Shown here one piece after another: positions 43,502-52,473 of a stretch of DNA of 64,000 bases (position 1 is its first letter; each line of letters starts with the position of its first letter). The stretch comes from JBCCJA01 sp039045975 (GTDB lineage: Bacteria; Planctomycetota; Planctomycetia; Planctomycetales; Planctomycetaceae), in assembly GCA_039045975.1 (NCBI GenBank), contig JBCCJA010000006.1, positions 1 through 64,000 of the forward strand, written 5' to 3'. The position numbers and the translations under genes are program-made. The notes below the pieces were generated by a model. It was not told where the DNA came from. It saw only the letters and a program-made list of their open reading frames with translations, and did not search any database.

Positions 43502-44374
43502 TCAGCTCCCCACCCGCAGATCGGCGAAGTTCGACTCGCCGGCGATCTTGCCGACGTAGACCGCCGAGGGTCGCCGCGTGACGGTCCCGGCCGCCTCGTC
43601 GGCGACTTCTTCGTAGAGCGTCCACAGATATTCGTGGGCCTTTTTCTCGATGCCGGTCACGTCGCCGATGTCGAAGGCGTCGTCGCCCTCGGCGTGCTTG
43701 CCGATCAGGTACTGCAGCGAGAGCGTCTCGACCCGGCCGCGGAAGTCGCCGTTGACCTCGGCGGCGAGCAGCAGCAGCCGGCCCGGCGCGAACACGCCCC
43801 GGAACGTCGCCGAGTTCGTCGTGCCGATCATCTCGGCGAGCGTGTCGACATAGCTGTAAGGGATCGTTCCCTCGGCGAACTCGAACACCTCCCGGAGGGC
43901 CAGCTTCGGCACGCCGACCTGCGTCCCCTCGACGGTCTGCTCGCCGCCGGACACGCGGACGTTGATCGCGCCCTTGAAGTCGGGGGCGGTCTTGCCGGTC
44001 GGGGCGTACGCCGTCGGCGGTTCGAGGTAATGCGTCAGCAACGCCTGCTCGGTCGCGACGCTGACGCTCCGCGTCTTGATCGCCGGGCGGTTGTCGCCGG
44101 CGGCGTCGAAGTCGCGGAGCGGGCCCTCTTCGTCGAAGGCCCTCTCCGCCTCGCGGGGGATCGCGTATAGCTGCGTGCCGCGCCAGGCGTCGCCCGACGA
44201 GCCGACCCGCTCGACCTCGGGCGAGCCGTCGCGGGGGGCGTAGCCCCACACCGGCGGCAGGGCGTCGACCGCCTGGAACAGGGCGTCCTCGAACTCCGGG
44301 GCGTCGGTGACGAGGAACTCGATCTCGATCGCGTTCCCGCGGAACCCGCCGCCGGTCGTCAGCTGCACGGCCAT
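43502..44374 (-). CDS. Phage tail-region protein, distal-tail candidate
   Basis: A 290-aa protein directly after the tape measure (2 bases). It starts MAVQLTTGGGFRGNAIEIEF and is a mix of strands and helices (VSGGEQTVEGTQVGVPKLAL, then LAAEVNGDFRGRVETLSLQY and HEYLWTLYEEVADEA). In siphophages this slot is held by the distal tail protein, which fits size and composition, but no sequence signature supports it. Function is inferred from gene order. Confidence 0.7.
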   Translation of the reverse strand: MAVQLTTGGGFRGNAIEIEFLVTDAPEFEDALFQAVDALPPVWGYAPRDGSPEVERVGSSGDAWRGTQLYAIPREAERAFDEEGPLRDFDAAGDNRPAIKTRSVSVATEQALLTHYLEPPTAYAPTGKTAPDFKGAINVRVSGGEQTVEGTQVGVPKLALREVFEFAEGTIPYSYVDTLAEMIGTTNSATFRGVFAPGRLLLLAAEVNGDFRGRVETLSLQYLIGKHAEGDDAFDIGDVTGIEKKAHEYLWTLYEEVADEAAGTVTRRPSAVYVGKIAGESNFADLRVGS

Positions 44375-44376
44375 CG

Positions 44377-47094
44377 TCAGGGCCCGTAGGTGGTGCGGTT
44401 CTTGCGGACGGCGGTCTCGACGCGGCGTCCCGATTTTTTGATCTCGTCGCGGGTCTTCTTCTGCTCCTCGGCGACCTGACCCCAGCCGTCGGCGACGGGG
44501 CCCAGGGCCGCCGCGAACGTGTTCGAGGTCCCGAACGAGACGTCGGCCAGGTCGGGCAGCTCGACCGTCGTCGCGCGGTCGTAGGCGTCCTTCGCGGCCC
44601 TGGCGGCGGCGAGGTACTTCTCGTCGGAAAGCAGGCCCGACCGGTTCAGCCGGTTGAGGTCTTCCATGCGGTCTTCGAGCCGCTCGGCCGGCGTCCGGAA
44701 CTGCTCGGCGATCTGTTCGCCGAGACGGCGGTCGGCGTTGTAGCGCTCGATGGCCGAGAGCTGCTCTTCGGCACGCCGGAGACGTTCGAGCTGCTCGTCG
44801 GTCGCGAACTCGATTCCGGGGATCGCGGCGATGCGTGCGTCGATCTCGGAGATCGCGCCCGTGGCTACGTCGCGCTCGCGTTCCAGTTCGGCGATCCGGT
44901 CGGCGACCGCCTGACGCCCCGACTCGGCGTCGTCGCCGGCGAGCGGGTCGGCCGTTTCGGCGGCGGCGTCGGCCGAGACGGCCGCGAGAGTCTCGGTCGC
45001 GGCGGCCGCGGTGGCGGTCCCTTCCGCGACGGCGGAGACCGCGGCGGCCTTCTCGGACAGGTCGACGCCGGCGAGGGCGGCGAGGCCGTCGGCCGCCATG
45101 CCGACGAGGGTCACGATCGGCACGAGCGCGGCGGCGACGAGCTTCAGCTGCTGGGCGAGCCCGACGGCGAGGAAGTCGAGGACGTACTCGAGGAGCTGTC
45201 CGACCGCGGCCCCGACCCGCATGACCTGACTGCCGATCCGAGACCAGACGCCGCGGAACGCGCGGGCAATTTTGCCGCCGGTCGAGGCGAGGGCGTCGCC
45301 GATCGCCGTGACGGCCTCCATGCCGCCGGCGAAGCGGAAGACCTCGCGGCGGGCGAGGGCGAAACCGGCGGCGACGACGCCGACGACGGCGGCGACCGCC
45401 GCGACGATCGGGTTCGCAGACGCGAACGAGCCGACGGCCGTGACCGCCAGGCGGACGCCGGCGGCGACCTTCGACCAGAGCGACGCGAGCCGCGACGTCG
45501 CCGCGCCCGCGGTCGTCAGCTCGACGACCATCCCGGATAGACGCCGCGAGTTGCCGTCGAACCCGTCGCCCGGCTTGACGATCGAAGACGCCGGCCCGGT
45601 CAGACGTGCGACCTTCTTCTCCGGCCGGGCGAAGGCCGAGGTCTCCAGGAACCCGCGGACCGGGCCGGCGGCGGCCTCCGCCCGCATCAGCCCGAGCCGC
45701 AGCACCCGCTGGCGGTTCTCGGCGGCCATCGCCGACGCGAGCGAGGCCGACGCGGCGGCCGCCGCACCGGCCGCGATCGCCTCGGCGTTCAACGCGACCG
45801 ACGTCGCCGCCGACGACCCGCGGAGCAGGTCGACGACGACCCGGGCCGCCGTGACGGCCGTCTCGACCCCGGCGATCGTGAACGCGGCGAGTTTCGCGCC
45901 GGCGGCGAGCGTGAACAGTCCGCCGGCGGCGACCGCGAGGCCGGCCGCGACGCCGGCGACGGCCAGCACGACCGCCCGGTTCTCGACGACGAACGCGGCC
46001 ACGCCGCGGGTCGCGGCGGAGAAGGTGTCGACGACCGCGTCGACCGCCGACTCCAGCTGGGTGCCGATCGCGATCTCCAGGGCCTCGACGGCCGAGACGG
46101 CGGCCCGCAGCGAGCCGCGGAGCGTCGCGTCCATCGTCGCGGAGATCCGGGCGGCGATGCCCTCCGCCGCCGCCATCTCGCGGCGGGCCTCCGCGATCGA
46201 GCCGGAGAATTTGAGCAGGGCACCCGCCGCGGGGGCGGCTTTGAGCCCGAACGTCTCGAACAGCTTCGCCGTGGCCTCGCCCTGCGGCAGCCGGCCGAGG
46301 ACGCCTTCCAGTTCCCGGAAGACGTCGAGCAGCGGCCGCATGCCCCCGTCGGCGTCGCGGGTCGCGACGCCGAGCACTTCGGTGTCGGAGGCGAGCGTCG
46401 CGATCAAACTGCGGAGCGCGGTGCCCGCCTTCTCGCCGCGGATGTTGGCCTTGGCGAGCAGCACCGTGGCCGCGGCGACCTCTTCGAGGCCCTGCCCGGC
46501 CTGGACCGCGACCGGGCCGACGTACTCGAACGCCGAACCGAGCAGGAGGATGTCCTGGTTCGAGCTCGTCGCCGCGGCGGTCATCACGTCGCCGACGCGG
46601 CCGATCTGGTCGCCGGCGAGTTCGTAGGCCCCGCCGACGGCGAGGATCGCGTCGGTCGTCTCGGCGAGTTCCTTCGAGTTCGCCTGGGCGACGGCGAGCA
46701 CGGTGCCGACGTTGCCGGCGATCTGTCGCGCCGACTGGCCCGACTGGGCGAGCAGCTTCTCGGCCTCGGCGACCTGCGAGGCCGAGAACTGGGTCGTCGC
46801 CCCGAGTTCCTCGGCGGTCTTCCGCAGCAGGGCGACGTCGTCGGCCGAGGCCCGCGAGACGGCCCCGACCTCGGCGATCTTGCCGGCGAAGTCGGAGTAT
46901 GTGCCGATCGACGCGACGATCGGGATCGCCAGCGAGGCGGCCGCGACGGCCGCGCCGCGGGCGGCCGTCGCCACCTTCGCCGAAAAGTTCTTGAGGTCGT
47001 TCTGGACCCGCCGCAGGCCCCGGTCGAGCTTCTGGGTTTTCAGGAACAGCTCGACGAACCCGCGGCCGGCCCGGATCTCGCCGGGGGTGGTCAT
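44377..47094 (-). CDS. Phage tail tape measure protein
   Basis: A 905-aa protein that sets tail length and enters the host on infection. The N-terminus holds the TIGR01760-like tape-measure core: IRAGRGFVELFLKTQKLDRG, GTYSDFAGKIAEVGAVSRAS, ELGATTQFSASQVAEAEKLL, LFETFGLKAAPAAGALLKFS. The centre has long Ala/Val-rich hydrophobic helices (about 360-420 and 555-590), and the end is coiled coil (RIAELERERDVATGAISEID). By the usual 1.5 angstrom per residue the tail would be roughly 130 nm, an estimate. Its ATG overlaps the stop of the frameshifted chaperone (ATGA). Confidence 0.93.
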   Translation of the reverse strand: MTTPGEIRAGRGFVELFLKTQKLDRGLRRVQNDLKNFSAKVATAARGAAVAAASLAIPIVASIGTYSDFAGKIAEVGAVSRASADDVALLRKTAEELGATTQFSASQVAEAEKLLAQSGQSARQIAGNVGTVLAVAQANSKELAETTDAILAVGGAYELAGDQIGRVGDVMTAAATSSNQDILLLGSAFEYVGPVAVQAGQGLEEVAAATVLLAKANIRGEKAGTALRSLIATLASDTEVLGVATRDADGGMRPLLDVFRELEGVLGRLPQGEATAKLFETFGLKAAPAAGALLKFSGSIAEARREMAAAEGIAARISATMDATLRGSLRAAVSAVEALEIAIGTQLESAVDAVVDTFSAATRGVAAFVVENRAVVLAVAGVAAGLAVAAGGLFTLAAGAKLAAFTIAGVETAVTAARVVVDLLRGSSAATSVALNAEAIAAGAAAAASASLASAMAAENRQRVLRLGLMRAEAAAGPVRGFLETSAFARPEKKVARLTGPASSIVKPGDGFDGNSRRLSGMVVELTTAGAATSRLASLWSKVAAGVRLAVTAVGSFASANPIVAAVAAVVGVVAAGFALARREVFRFAGGMEAVTAIGDALASTGGKIARAFRGVWSRIGSQVMRVGAAVGQLLEYVLDFLAVGLAQQLKLVAAALVPIVTLVGMAADGLAALAGVDLSEKAAAVSAVAEGTATAAAATETLAAVSADAAAETADPLAGDDAESGRQAVADRIAELERERDVATGAISEIDARIAAIPGIEFATDEQLERLRRAEEQLSAIERYNADRRLGEQIAEQFRTPAERLEDRMEDLNRLNRSGLLSDEKYLAAARAAKDAYDRATTVELPDLADVSFGTSNTFAAALGPVADGWGQVAEEQKKTRDEIKKSGRRVETAVRKNRTTYGP

Positions 47095-47878
47095 TCGGCG
47101 TCCTCCGGTGACGTCCGCATCCGCCGGGCCTCCGACGGCTTCAGCAGCACCCGCTCGGTCGTCGGGTCGAGGTCAGCGACGTCGACCTCGGCGCCGGCGG
47201 CCTTCAGGACGGCCCAGGCGACGAGGCTCGTTTGGGCCCACGCCGCCTTGAGCCGGCCTCGGCTCATGTCGTCGAGTTCGCGGAGCGTGTAGCCCCGGGG
47301 GTCGACCCCGAGGACGCCGGCCGCTTGCCAGGCGTACTCGCGGAGGTCGACTTTTTCGGCTTGTCCGGCGCCGGCGTTTCCGGCGTCGGTTCCGGCTCCA
47401 TCACGTCGGCCAGTTCCTTGAAGGCGTCGGTCTCCCTCGCCCCGCGGACGGCCTTCTCCGCCAGCCTCTCCGGCGAGATCCGGGCGACCTGCTTCGCGGC
47501 CTTCTCCTGGTGCAGCTGCCGCGTCACTAGGGCCTTCTCGATCGCGGCGGCGGCGTTCAGATGTCCGCGATCGCGGCAGAAACGCATGAATTCCGTAAAG
47601 AACGCCTCGGCCGCTTTCGTCAGCGACGCCCCGTCGAAGCCGGCGAGCCGGTCGTCGTCGGTCTCGCCGCCCACCGCGTCGGTCGCCATCACGACGCCGA
47701 GGACCTTCGCGAGCGTCCGCTCGTCGTCGAGGATCTGGAACCAGACCGGCTTGTCGGGCTCGGCCTCGGCGTCGGGCTTTAAGAGGTCGATGCCGACCTC
47801 GTCGAGGACGCGGTCGATCGCCCCGAGCGTCAGGGTGATACGCCACTCGCGGCCGTCGCCGTCGGTGAATTTCGTCAT
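47091..47878 (-). CDS. Frameshifted tail-assembly chaperone (gpGT-like fusion)
   Basis: A predicted 262-aa product made by a -1 ribosomal shift at 47351-47357 from the shorter chaperone frame into a second frame ending at 47091. The extension (about 86 aa) is clearly coding: VDLREYAWQAAGVLGVDPRG, LRELDDMSRGRLKAAWAQTS, VDVADLDPTTERVLLKPSEA. It has no start of its own near the junction and its stop overlaps the tape-measure start (ATGA), exactly as in lambda G/GT. The pair should chaperone tape measure and tail tube during tail assembly. The coordinate range covers both frames. Confidence 0.8.
47264..47878 (-). CDS. Tail-assembly chaperone, unshifted form (gpG-like)
   Basis: A 204-aa protein with a GGAGGG site before its ATG. 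The folded part (about 1-150) is helical: ITLTLGAIDRVLDEVGIDLL, DPKAKVLGVVM-like segments and FDGASLTKAAEAFFTEFMRF. After the slip site the zero frame runs into a Ser/Pro/Thr-rich tail (KKSTSASTPGKRPASSGSTP), which looks like out-of-frame coding for the fusion's C-terminus. It lies between the tail tube and tape measure genes, the expected place. Confidence 0.85.
   Translation of the reverse strand: MTKFTDGDGREWRITLTLGAIDRVLDEVGIDLLKPDAEAEPDKPVWFQILDDERTLAKVLGVVMATDAVGGETDDDRLAGFDGASLTKAAEAFFTEFMRFCRDRGHLNAAAAIEKALVTRQLHQEKAAKQVARISPERLAEKAVRGARETDAFKELADVMEPEPTPETPAPDKPKKSTSASTPGKRPASSGSTPGATRSANSTT
47351..47357 (-). other. Candidate -1 frameshift slippery site
   Basis: On the minus strand the heptamer GAAAAAG sits as G AAA AAG in the chaperone frame (AAA begins at 47356). 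Slipping back one base puts the ribosome in the frame of the C-terminal extension. The A-site lysine tRNA re-pairs perfectly (AAA); the P-site pairing keeps two of three bases plus a possible wobble. It is close to the efficient A AAA AAG type. Confidence 0.7.
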
Positions 47879-47929
47879 GGCGGCCCTCCGTGGCCGTGGG
47901 TGTCGAATTAAGAAAGGCGGCGGGGTTTA

Positions 47930-48400
47930 TTAAGTCGTCGCGTTCCAGTTGGCGACGACCAGGTCGCGGGGCTTCACGATGCCGGTCGCCTCCGGCAGGA
48001 CGAGCTTCACCGCCCGCTGCCACGCCGGGTTGACGGTGCGGTTCATCTTGAAGCTGGCGACCCGGAGGTCGGCCTCCTCGCCGTCGCCGTCGGAGCAGTC
48101 GGCGATTAAGAAGTCGCAGAACGCGACGCCGATCGTCGTCTGGTTGTCGTACGCGGCCTTGATCAGCTGGTACCCGGGGTGGGCCCGCTCCAGGAGCATG
48201 TTGAACGACCACCCCGTCGACTCTTGGCCGGCGAGCGTCGTGACGTGCCGGCGGCCGAGGAGTTCGATGTCCTCGGTCTGCCGTTCGCCGCCGTCCTGCG
48301 TGATCTCGCCGGCGATGTCGAGCAGCACCGGCACGCTCGTGCCGTCGCCGATCCCGCCGGCCCGGAGGTAGATGTTCGCGTCGATGCCGTTGATCGCCAT
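47930..48400 (-). CDS. Major tail tube protein
   Basis: A 156-aa beta-rich protein expected to form the siphophage tail tube. It starts MAINGIDANIYLRAGGIGDG and contains AGEITQDGGERQTEDIELLG and GWSFNMLLERAHPGYQLIKA, a layout typical of lambda gpV/HK97 gp6-like tube proteins. It sits between the tail terminator candidates and the chaperones, the conserved tube slot. No signal or membrane segment. Confidence 0.8.
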   Translation of the reverse strand: MAINGIDANIYLRAGGIGDGTSVPVLLDIAGEITQDGGERQTEDIELLGRRHVTTLAGQESTGWSFNMLLERAHPGYQLIKAAYDNQTTIGVAFCDFLIADCSDGDGEEADLRVASFKMNRTVNPAWQRAVKLVLPEATGIVKPRDLVVANWNATT

Positions 48401-48424
48401 CCGTGGCTCCCGGGATCTGGTGTC

Positions 48425-48910
48425 TTAATTGCGTTCCGAAAATTCACGCAGCCGCGGCATCACAGCCGCGAGTGCCGGTTTCATCGTGGGCCGCGCCGCG
48501 TAGCCGTCCTCGCCGTGCTCCAGCCGGGCCGGGGCCTCGGCCTCGCGGTAGGGCAGGAACCCGATCACGAGGCTGTCGCGTCGGCGGTCGACGGCGAACC
48601 GGATGCGTCGCTTCAGCGGCGAGGGCCGCTGGTGGAGCTTCGGCGGCTCGCCCGGCCGCGACGTCACCTCCGGCCGGCGCGGCTTCGGCTTGCCCTTCCG
48701 CTTCGCCTCGGCCGCCCGGATGTCGTACCGCCGCCGCTCGTCGGGGGTCAGTTCGCCGAGACGCTTCTGGCGGGCCGGTTTCAGCGAACGCCGCGCGACC
48801 GTGATCCCGAACCCGCCGGCCCGCGCGAACATCCGGTGCGAGCCGGTCCGGACCGCCCGGCGGACGACGAACGGCTCGAAGCGGAGTTTCGCGGCGGCCC
48901 CCAGGAACAC
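48425..48910 (-). CDS. Phage head-tail/neck protein candidate
   Basis: A 161-aa basic protein starting at a GTG (48910) with GGTGAGGTG upstream. The first half is Arg/Lys-rich (KRKGKPKPRRPEVTSRPGEP); the end holds RRRDSLVIGFLPYREAEAPA and ARPTMKPALAAVMPRLREFS, which resembles the C-terminal half of HK97 gp10/lambda gpZ-like minor tail proteins that end the tail at the head side. Gene order supports this, sequence only weakly. Confidence 0.68.
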   Translation of the reverse strand: MFLGAAAKLRFEPFVVRRAVRTGSHRMFARAGGFGITVARRSLKPARQKRLGELTPDERRRYDIRAAEAKRKGKPKPRRPEVTSRPGEPPKLHQRPSPLKRRIRFAVDRRRDSLVIGFLPYREAEAPARLEHGEDGYAARPTMKPALAAVMPRLREFSERN

Positions 48911-48913
48911 GCA

Positions 48914-49432
48914 TCACCTCACCACCTGGTAAAGGACGCGGAAGCCGCCGGCGAACACGTTGTTCCGCAGCAGGTCGGGGTCGGCGTCGGTCACTTCGCG
49001 GCGGCCGGCGTACATCGCCGTCCCGTAGGCGGCCCCGGTCGCGGGGTCGGTCCCGAGCAGCGGCAAACCCCGCAGCCGCAAGGTGTCGGCGAGCCGCTGG
49101 AGTTCGAGCGAGAGCGGGTCGATCGACGCCGGGTCGCGCGAGGAGACGTCGCCGGCCGGCCCCTCGGTTCGGGCCAGCTTGGCGAGCAACTCGACCTGGA
49201 CGGCGACGGTCGTCGTTTCGCGGGAGGACAGCGTCGGCTCGGCGGTCTCCGACTGGAGCGCGAGCACGCGGACGAGCCGCGTCGGCAGGCGGTGTTTCTC
49301 GTCGGCCGCGCCGGCGGCGCGGACGATCTCCGCGTCGGCGAGCGGCGTGCCGGTAAAGTCGGCCGTCTGCAGGCGGGCGAGGACGGCGTCGGCGACGGCC
49401 GTCGTGAGGGCGGTGGGCTGTCCGTCGGGCAC
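48914..49432 (-). CDS. Tail terminator-like phage protein
   Basis: A 172-aa protein starting with GTG at 49432. The opening ALTTAVADAVLARLQTADFT and later RETTTVAVQVELLAKLARTE fit the small alpha/beta fold of tail terminator/gpU-like proteins (helix then sheet). It lies directly before the neck candidate and 3 bases after the head-closure gene. Function inferred from order and general pattern. Confidence 0.66.
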   Translation of the reverse strand: MPDGQPTALTTAVADAVLARLQTADFTGTPLADAEIVRAAGAADEKHRLPTRLVRVLALQSETAEPTLSSRETTTVAVQVELLAKLARTEGPAGDVSSRDPASIDPLSLELQRLADTLRLRGLPLLGTDPATGAAYGTAMYAGRREVTDADPDLLRNNVFAGGFRVLYQVVR

Positions 49433-49434
49433 CG

Positions 49435-49800
49435 TCAGGCCTCCGCCGTGTGGACGCGGAGGCGGCCGCCGGAGACGCCGGAGCGGCGGTAGTGGGGCTG
49501 CCCGGGCGGCGCGACGACCTGCCAGACGTCGTCGCCGTCGAGGATGCGGTCGTCGACCTCGGGGGCGACCGGGCCGTCGCCGAAGTCGTAAGCCGACGCC
49601 CGGATCTTGTAGTCCCGGTAGCGGACCGTGACCGCGAGGTCGTAGCCCTCGTCGCCGGTCGACTCCTCGGCCGAGGTCTCGCCCGGGACCGCCGTGATCG
49701 TCACCTCGGCCGAGCCGCGGCGCAACGTGACCGTGCGGCCGGCGAGTTCTTCGCCGACCCCGCGGAGCGTGTTGACGGTGTCGTCGAACAGCGACGGCAC
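49435..49800 (-). CDS. Head closure/connector-like phage protein
   Basis: A 121-aa beta-barrel-like protein. It begins VPSLFDDTVNTLRGVGEELA and has GDGPVAPEVDDRILDGDDVW then QVVAPPGQPHYRRSGVSGGR at the end, a pattern like the SPP1 gp16/head-closure family (strand, DGDxxWxV turn). GTG at 49800 is chosen for the GGAAGGA site just upstream; the longer open frame to 50127 is a shadow of the next gene. Confidence 0.72.
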   Translation of the reverse strand: MPSLFDDTVNTLRGVGEELAGRTVTLRRGSAEVTITAVPGETSAEESTGDEGYDLAVTVRYRDYKIRASAYDFGDGPVAPEVDDRILDGDDVWQVVAPPGQPHYRRSGVSGGRLRVHTAEA

Positions 49801-49841
49801 GAGGGGTCCTTCCGGGTGTCGTGTGGTCAGGCCCGCGGCCG

Positions 49842-50252
49842 TCAGGCCACGAGGTAGGCGGTCGCCTTCTTGGCCGAGACGTCGACGGCGGCGTCGGTGG
49901 TGACCGCGATGCCGACGTACGCCTTCACCGCCAGCGGGAACCGGCAGTGCTTCTTCGTGGCGAGCGCGCCGGTGCCGTTGGCCCCGGTCACCAGCGGGAC
50001 GCCCGAGTAGAGGGTCTCGGCGCCCGACAGGTCGGCGTTGTCGCTGTGGATCAGGTCGACACTGACGACGTTCCCGTCGGGCAGTTCGGCCGTCGTGAAG
50101 GCCGGGAGTTCGACGACGAGTTCGCACAGCTTCGTGAAGTCGGAGCGGTCGTCGCCGCCGTGGAGTTCGATCGACGGGCTCGTGACGGAGCCGGCCGCGG
50201 CCGGCAGGGCGATCTCGACTTCGAGGGCGAGGTCGCGGCTGTTGAGCGGCAT
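49842..50252 (-). CDS. Phage head-region protein, unknown function
   Basis: A 136-aa beta-rich protein just downstream of the major capsid gene. It contains LALEVEIALPAAAGSVTSPS, a VELPAFTTAELPDGNVVSVD stretch and VKAYVGIAVTTDAAVDVSAK. No family is named; position right after the capsid fits a head decoration or head-completion protein. Confidence 0.72.
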   Translation of the reverse strand: MPLNSRDLALEVEIALPAAAGSVTSPSIELHGGDDRSDFTKLCELVVELPAFTTAELPDGNVVSVDLIHSDNADLSGAETLYSGVPLVTGANGTGALATKKHCRFPLAVKAYVGIAVTTDAAVDVSAKKATAYLVA

Positions 50253-50316
50253 GGGATGCCTCGGTCGTGGTTCGGTGGACGGGTCGGTTCGTGTCGGTCC
50301 GGGCGGCCGCGTCGGG

Positions 50317-51288
50317 TTACTCGATCGCCTCGGTGTTGCTGACCGAGTTCGTCTCGGTCACCGGAATGCCCTCGAACCCGGTCGGGACCGGCGCGGGCGT
50401 GCCGGTCGCGTTGTGGGCGGTCCGGCTCTCGGTCCACTGGTCGAGCGACCGGGGCGACATGTAGATGCGGTCGGGCATGAATCCGCCGTTCTCGCGGAAC
50501 ACCCGCATCGCCTTGCGGAGCAGGCTGTCGGTGACGCCGTGGTCGTGGTCCGACTCGACGCCCGGGCCGGTGATGTTCTTGATCCGGGCGACCGACCGCT
50601 TCGACGCGACCTGCAGGCCGATGTCGGCGAGCAACTCCTGACGCTTGCCGAGATAGCCGTCGCCGTTGGCGTCGTAGATCGTCTCCTCGCGGGGAACCGA
50701 AAGCGTGAACGGGTCGATGCTGTCGCCCGAGCCGTCACGGGCCGTGTCGTTAATGACCCAGGCGGTGTCGTCCGGGCCCCACTTCACGAACCAGACGCTC
50801 GTCGCCGAATCGGCCTCCGAACCGCCGGCGTCGATCTCAAAATCGTCACGGTCGTAGAGCGACGTCAGGCCCGGGAAGGGGAGCTCGTTCTCGTCGCCGG
50901 GTCGGCCGTAGAAGAACGTGGGGCCGAGGGCCTGGAACTCGCCGGCGATGTTCTCGGCGGCACGCTTGGCAAGCAGCCCGTCGATGCCGCCGCGTGTGTA
51001 CCGCATGCCCTGCTGGTAGTCGGCGTCCCACGCGACCTGGATCGGGAGCGCTTCGACGAGCCGCTCGACGTACTTCGCTTTGCCCTTTTTGACGCCCTGG
51101 CCGAACTTACGGAAGTGGCCGGCCTGCGGGAGTTCGACGAGGACCTCCTGCTTGTACGGCGTCGGCATCTCGAGCCAGAAGCCGTCGCGGACTTCGGGCA
51201 CGGCCTGAGAGACCTCGTCGATGATCTTCATCGCCGGGTCGGCCGAGGTGTCCTTGATGACGTCGAGCAGGTTGGCGGTGGTCGGCAT
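50317..51288 (-). CDS. Major capsid protein
   Basis: A 323-aa protein with the strongest ribosome site of the operon (AAGGAGGG), as expected for the most abundant product. It starts MPTTANLLDVIKDTSADPAM and includes FWLEMPTPYKQEVLVELPQA, WDADYQQGMRYTRGGIDGLL (a long helix), IGLQVASKRSVARIKNITGP and the ending FMPDRIYMSPRSLDQWTESR, which suits an HK97-type capsid fold. Gene order (portal, protease/scaffold, capsid) supports it; the exact family is not identified. No N-terminal cleaved delta domain is evident, since the scaffold appears to be part of the protease gene. Confidence 0.83.
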   Translation of the reverse strand: MPTTANLLDVIKDTSADPAMKIIDEVSQAVPEVRDGFWLEMPTPYKQEVLVELPQAGHFRKFGQGVKKGKAKYVERLVEALPIQVAWDADYQQGMRYTRGGIDGLLAKRAAENIAGEFQALGPTFFYGRPGDENELPFPGLTSLYDRDDFEIDAGGSEADSATSVWFVKWGPDDTAWVINDTARDGSGDSIDPFTLSVPREETIYDANGDGYLGKRQELLADIGLQVASKRSVARIKNITGPGVESDHDHGVTDSLLRKAMRVFRENGGFMPDRIYMSPRSLDQWTESRTAHNATGTPAPVPTGFEGIPVTETNSVSNTEAIE

Positions 51289-51342
51289 AGCGGCCCTCCT
51301 TGGCCGGGTGACTCGTGCGGGTACGCGTGGGAGCGGTGGGGG

Positions 51343-52473
51343 TCAGCCGTCGCGCTGCGCGGCCAGGTGTTCGGCGAAACTGCCGACGGCGTCGCCGAGT
51401 TGGCGGCGGAACTTCGACGGCTTCTTGGGGTCGCCGCCGCCGTGCGTGTCGACGGGCGTCTCTTCGGAGTGGGCGTCGGCGACGGCGGCGAGCTGCGACT
51501 CGACCTGGTCGAGCTTGGCCCGCAGCTCGTCGTTCTCGGCCTTCGCGGCCGAGAGCTTCTCGTCGGCGGTCGTACGCTCGTGCTCGGCGTGACGCTTCCG
51601 GGCGTCTTCGAGCGACAGCTTTTCGAGCAGGTACTCCGCGGCCTTCTCGTTGCCGAACTCGGCGGCGAAGGTTTCGAGTTTGGACGGCTCGTTCCCGGAC
51701 GTCTCCTTCCCGGGCGACTCGTTCCCGCTGGCCGAGTTCTCGGCCGGGACGTCGTCGGGGCGGGCGTCGTCGGTCTCGCCGGCGGTGAGTTTGTCGTCGG
51801 CCGCGGGGGCGGGCTTCGGCATCGGTTCGGCCTCTTCGTCGGGGCGGAAGATCTGCGGCGGGGCCACGAAGCGTCCGCCGCGGGAGAGTTCGGTCCGGGT
51901 GTTCCCGTCGCGGCCGTGGGGGCAGATCGCCGTCCCGATCAGCCGCCAGCGGCGGGCGATCAACGCCGGGCCCGCGACCTCGCGGCCGTTGACCTCGGTC
52001 GAGACGTCCTCGGGAATGAACTCCATCGGCGGCGTGTCGCCGGCGACGTCGTAGCGTGCCGTGATCGACGCCTGCATCGGAACGCCGCGGGGGACGTTCT
52101 TCGTCAGCCACGACACGCGATCGCCGTCGCGGTTGTGGAGCAGCTTGCCGGCCAGCCACAGCTCGCCGTCGGCGATTTCGAAGCCGTCGGCGTAGCCGAG
52201 GATGTCGTCGTCGTCGTGACACCAGTCGAGGACGATCGAGTCAGCGTGCACCATCCCGTCGAAGTCGTGGACGATCTGGCCCCAGTACCAGTGCTCGACC
52301 GGGTCGCCGGTGCGGGCCAGCAGGCGGACCTTCGTCTCGCCCTCCTCCGCGTCGCCGAAAGTGAAGCGGGTCGGGGCGTCGAAGCGGAAGGCGTCGACCG
52401 GGACCGGCATGTCGGGCCGGGCGATGTCGAAGGCCTCCGGGGCGACCGGGGTTTCGAGATTAAATTCAGGCAT
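51343..52473 (-). CDS. Prohead protease fused to scaffold
   Basis: A 376-aa protein. The first about 190 residues resemble S78-like prohead proteases: IVLDWCHDDDDILGYADGFE holds the candidate catalytic His, and VPRGVPMQASITARYDVAGD the candidate Ser in a QASI context. The C-terminal part is acidic then coiled coil (RHAEHERTTADEKLSAAKAE) and ends KPSKFRRQLGDAVGSFAEHL, typical of scaffolding proteins. It would process the prohead and itself. It overlaps the portal gene by 8 bases and precedes the capsid by 54. Confidence 0.85.
   Translation of the reverse strand: MPEFNLETPVAPEAFDIARPDMPVPVDAFRFDAPTRFTFGDAEEGETKVRLLARTGDPVEHWYWGQIVHDFDGMVHADSIVLDWCHDDDDILGYADGFEIADGELWLAGKLLHNRDGDRVSWLTKNVPRGVPMQASITARYDVAGDTPPMEFIPEDVSTEVNGREVAGPALIARRWRLIGTAICPHGRDGNTRTELSRGGRFVAPPQIFRPDEEAEPMPKPAPAADDKLTAGETDDARPDDVPAENSASGNESPGKETSGNEPSKLETFAAEFGNEKAAEYLLEKLSLEDARKRHAEHERTTADEKLSAAKAENDELRAKLDQVESQLAAVADAHSEETPVDTHGGGDPKKPSKFRRQLGDAVGSFAEHLAAQRDG

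Noticed and set aside
47091..48212. 373-aa continuous frame opposite none but overlapping tail tube and chaperone
   Set aside because: Only its last about 86 residues are protein-like and are explained as the frameshift extension; the upstream part is an out-of-frame reading of tail tube and chaperone.
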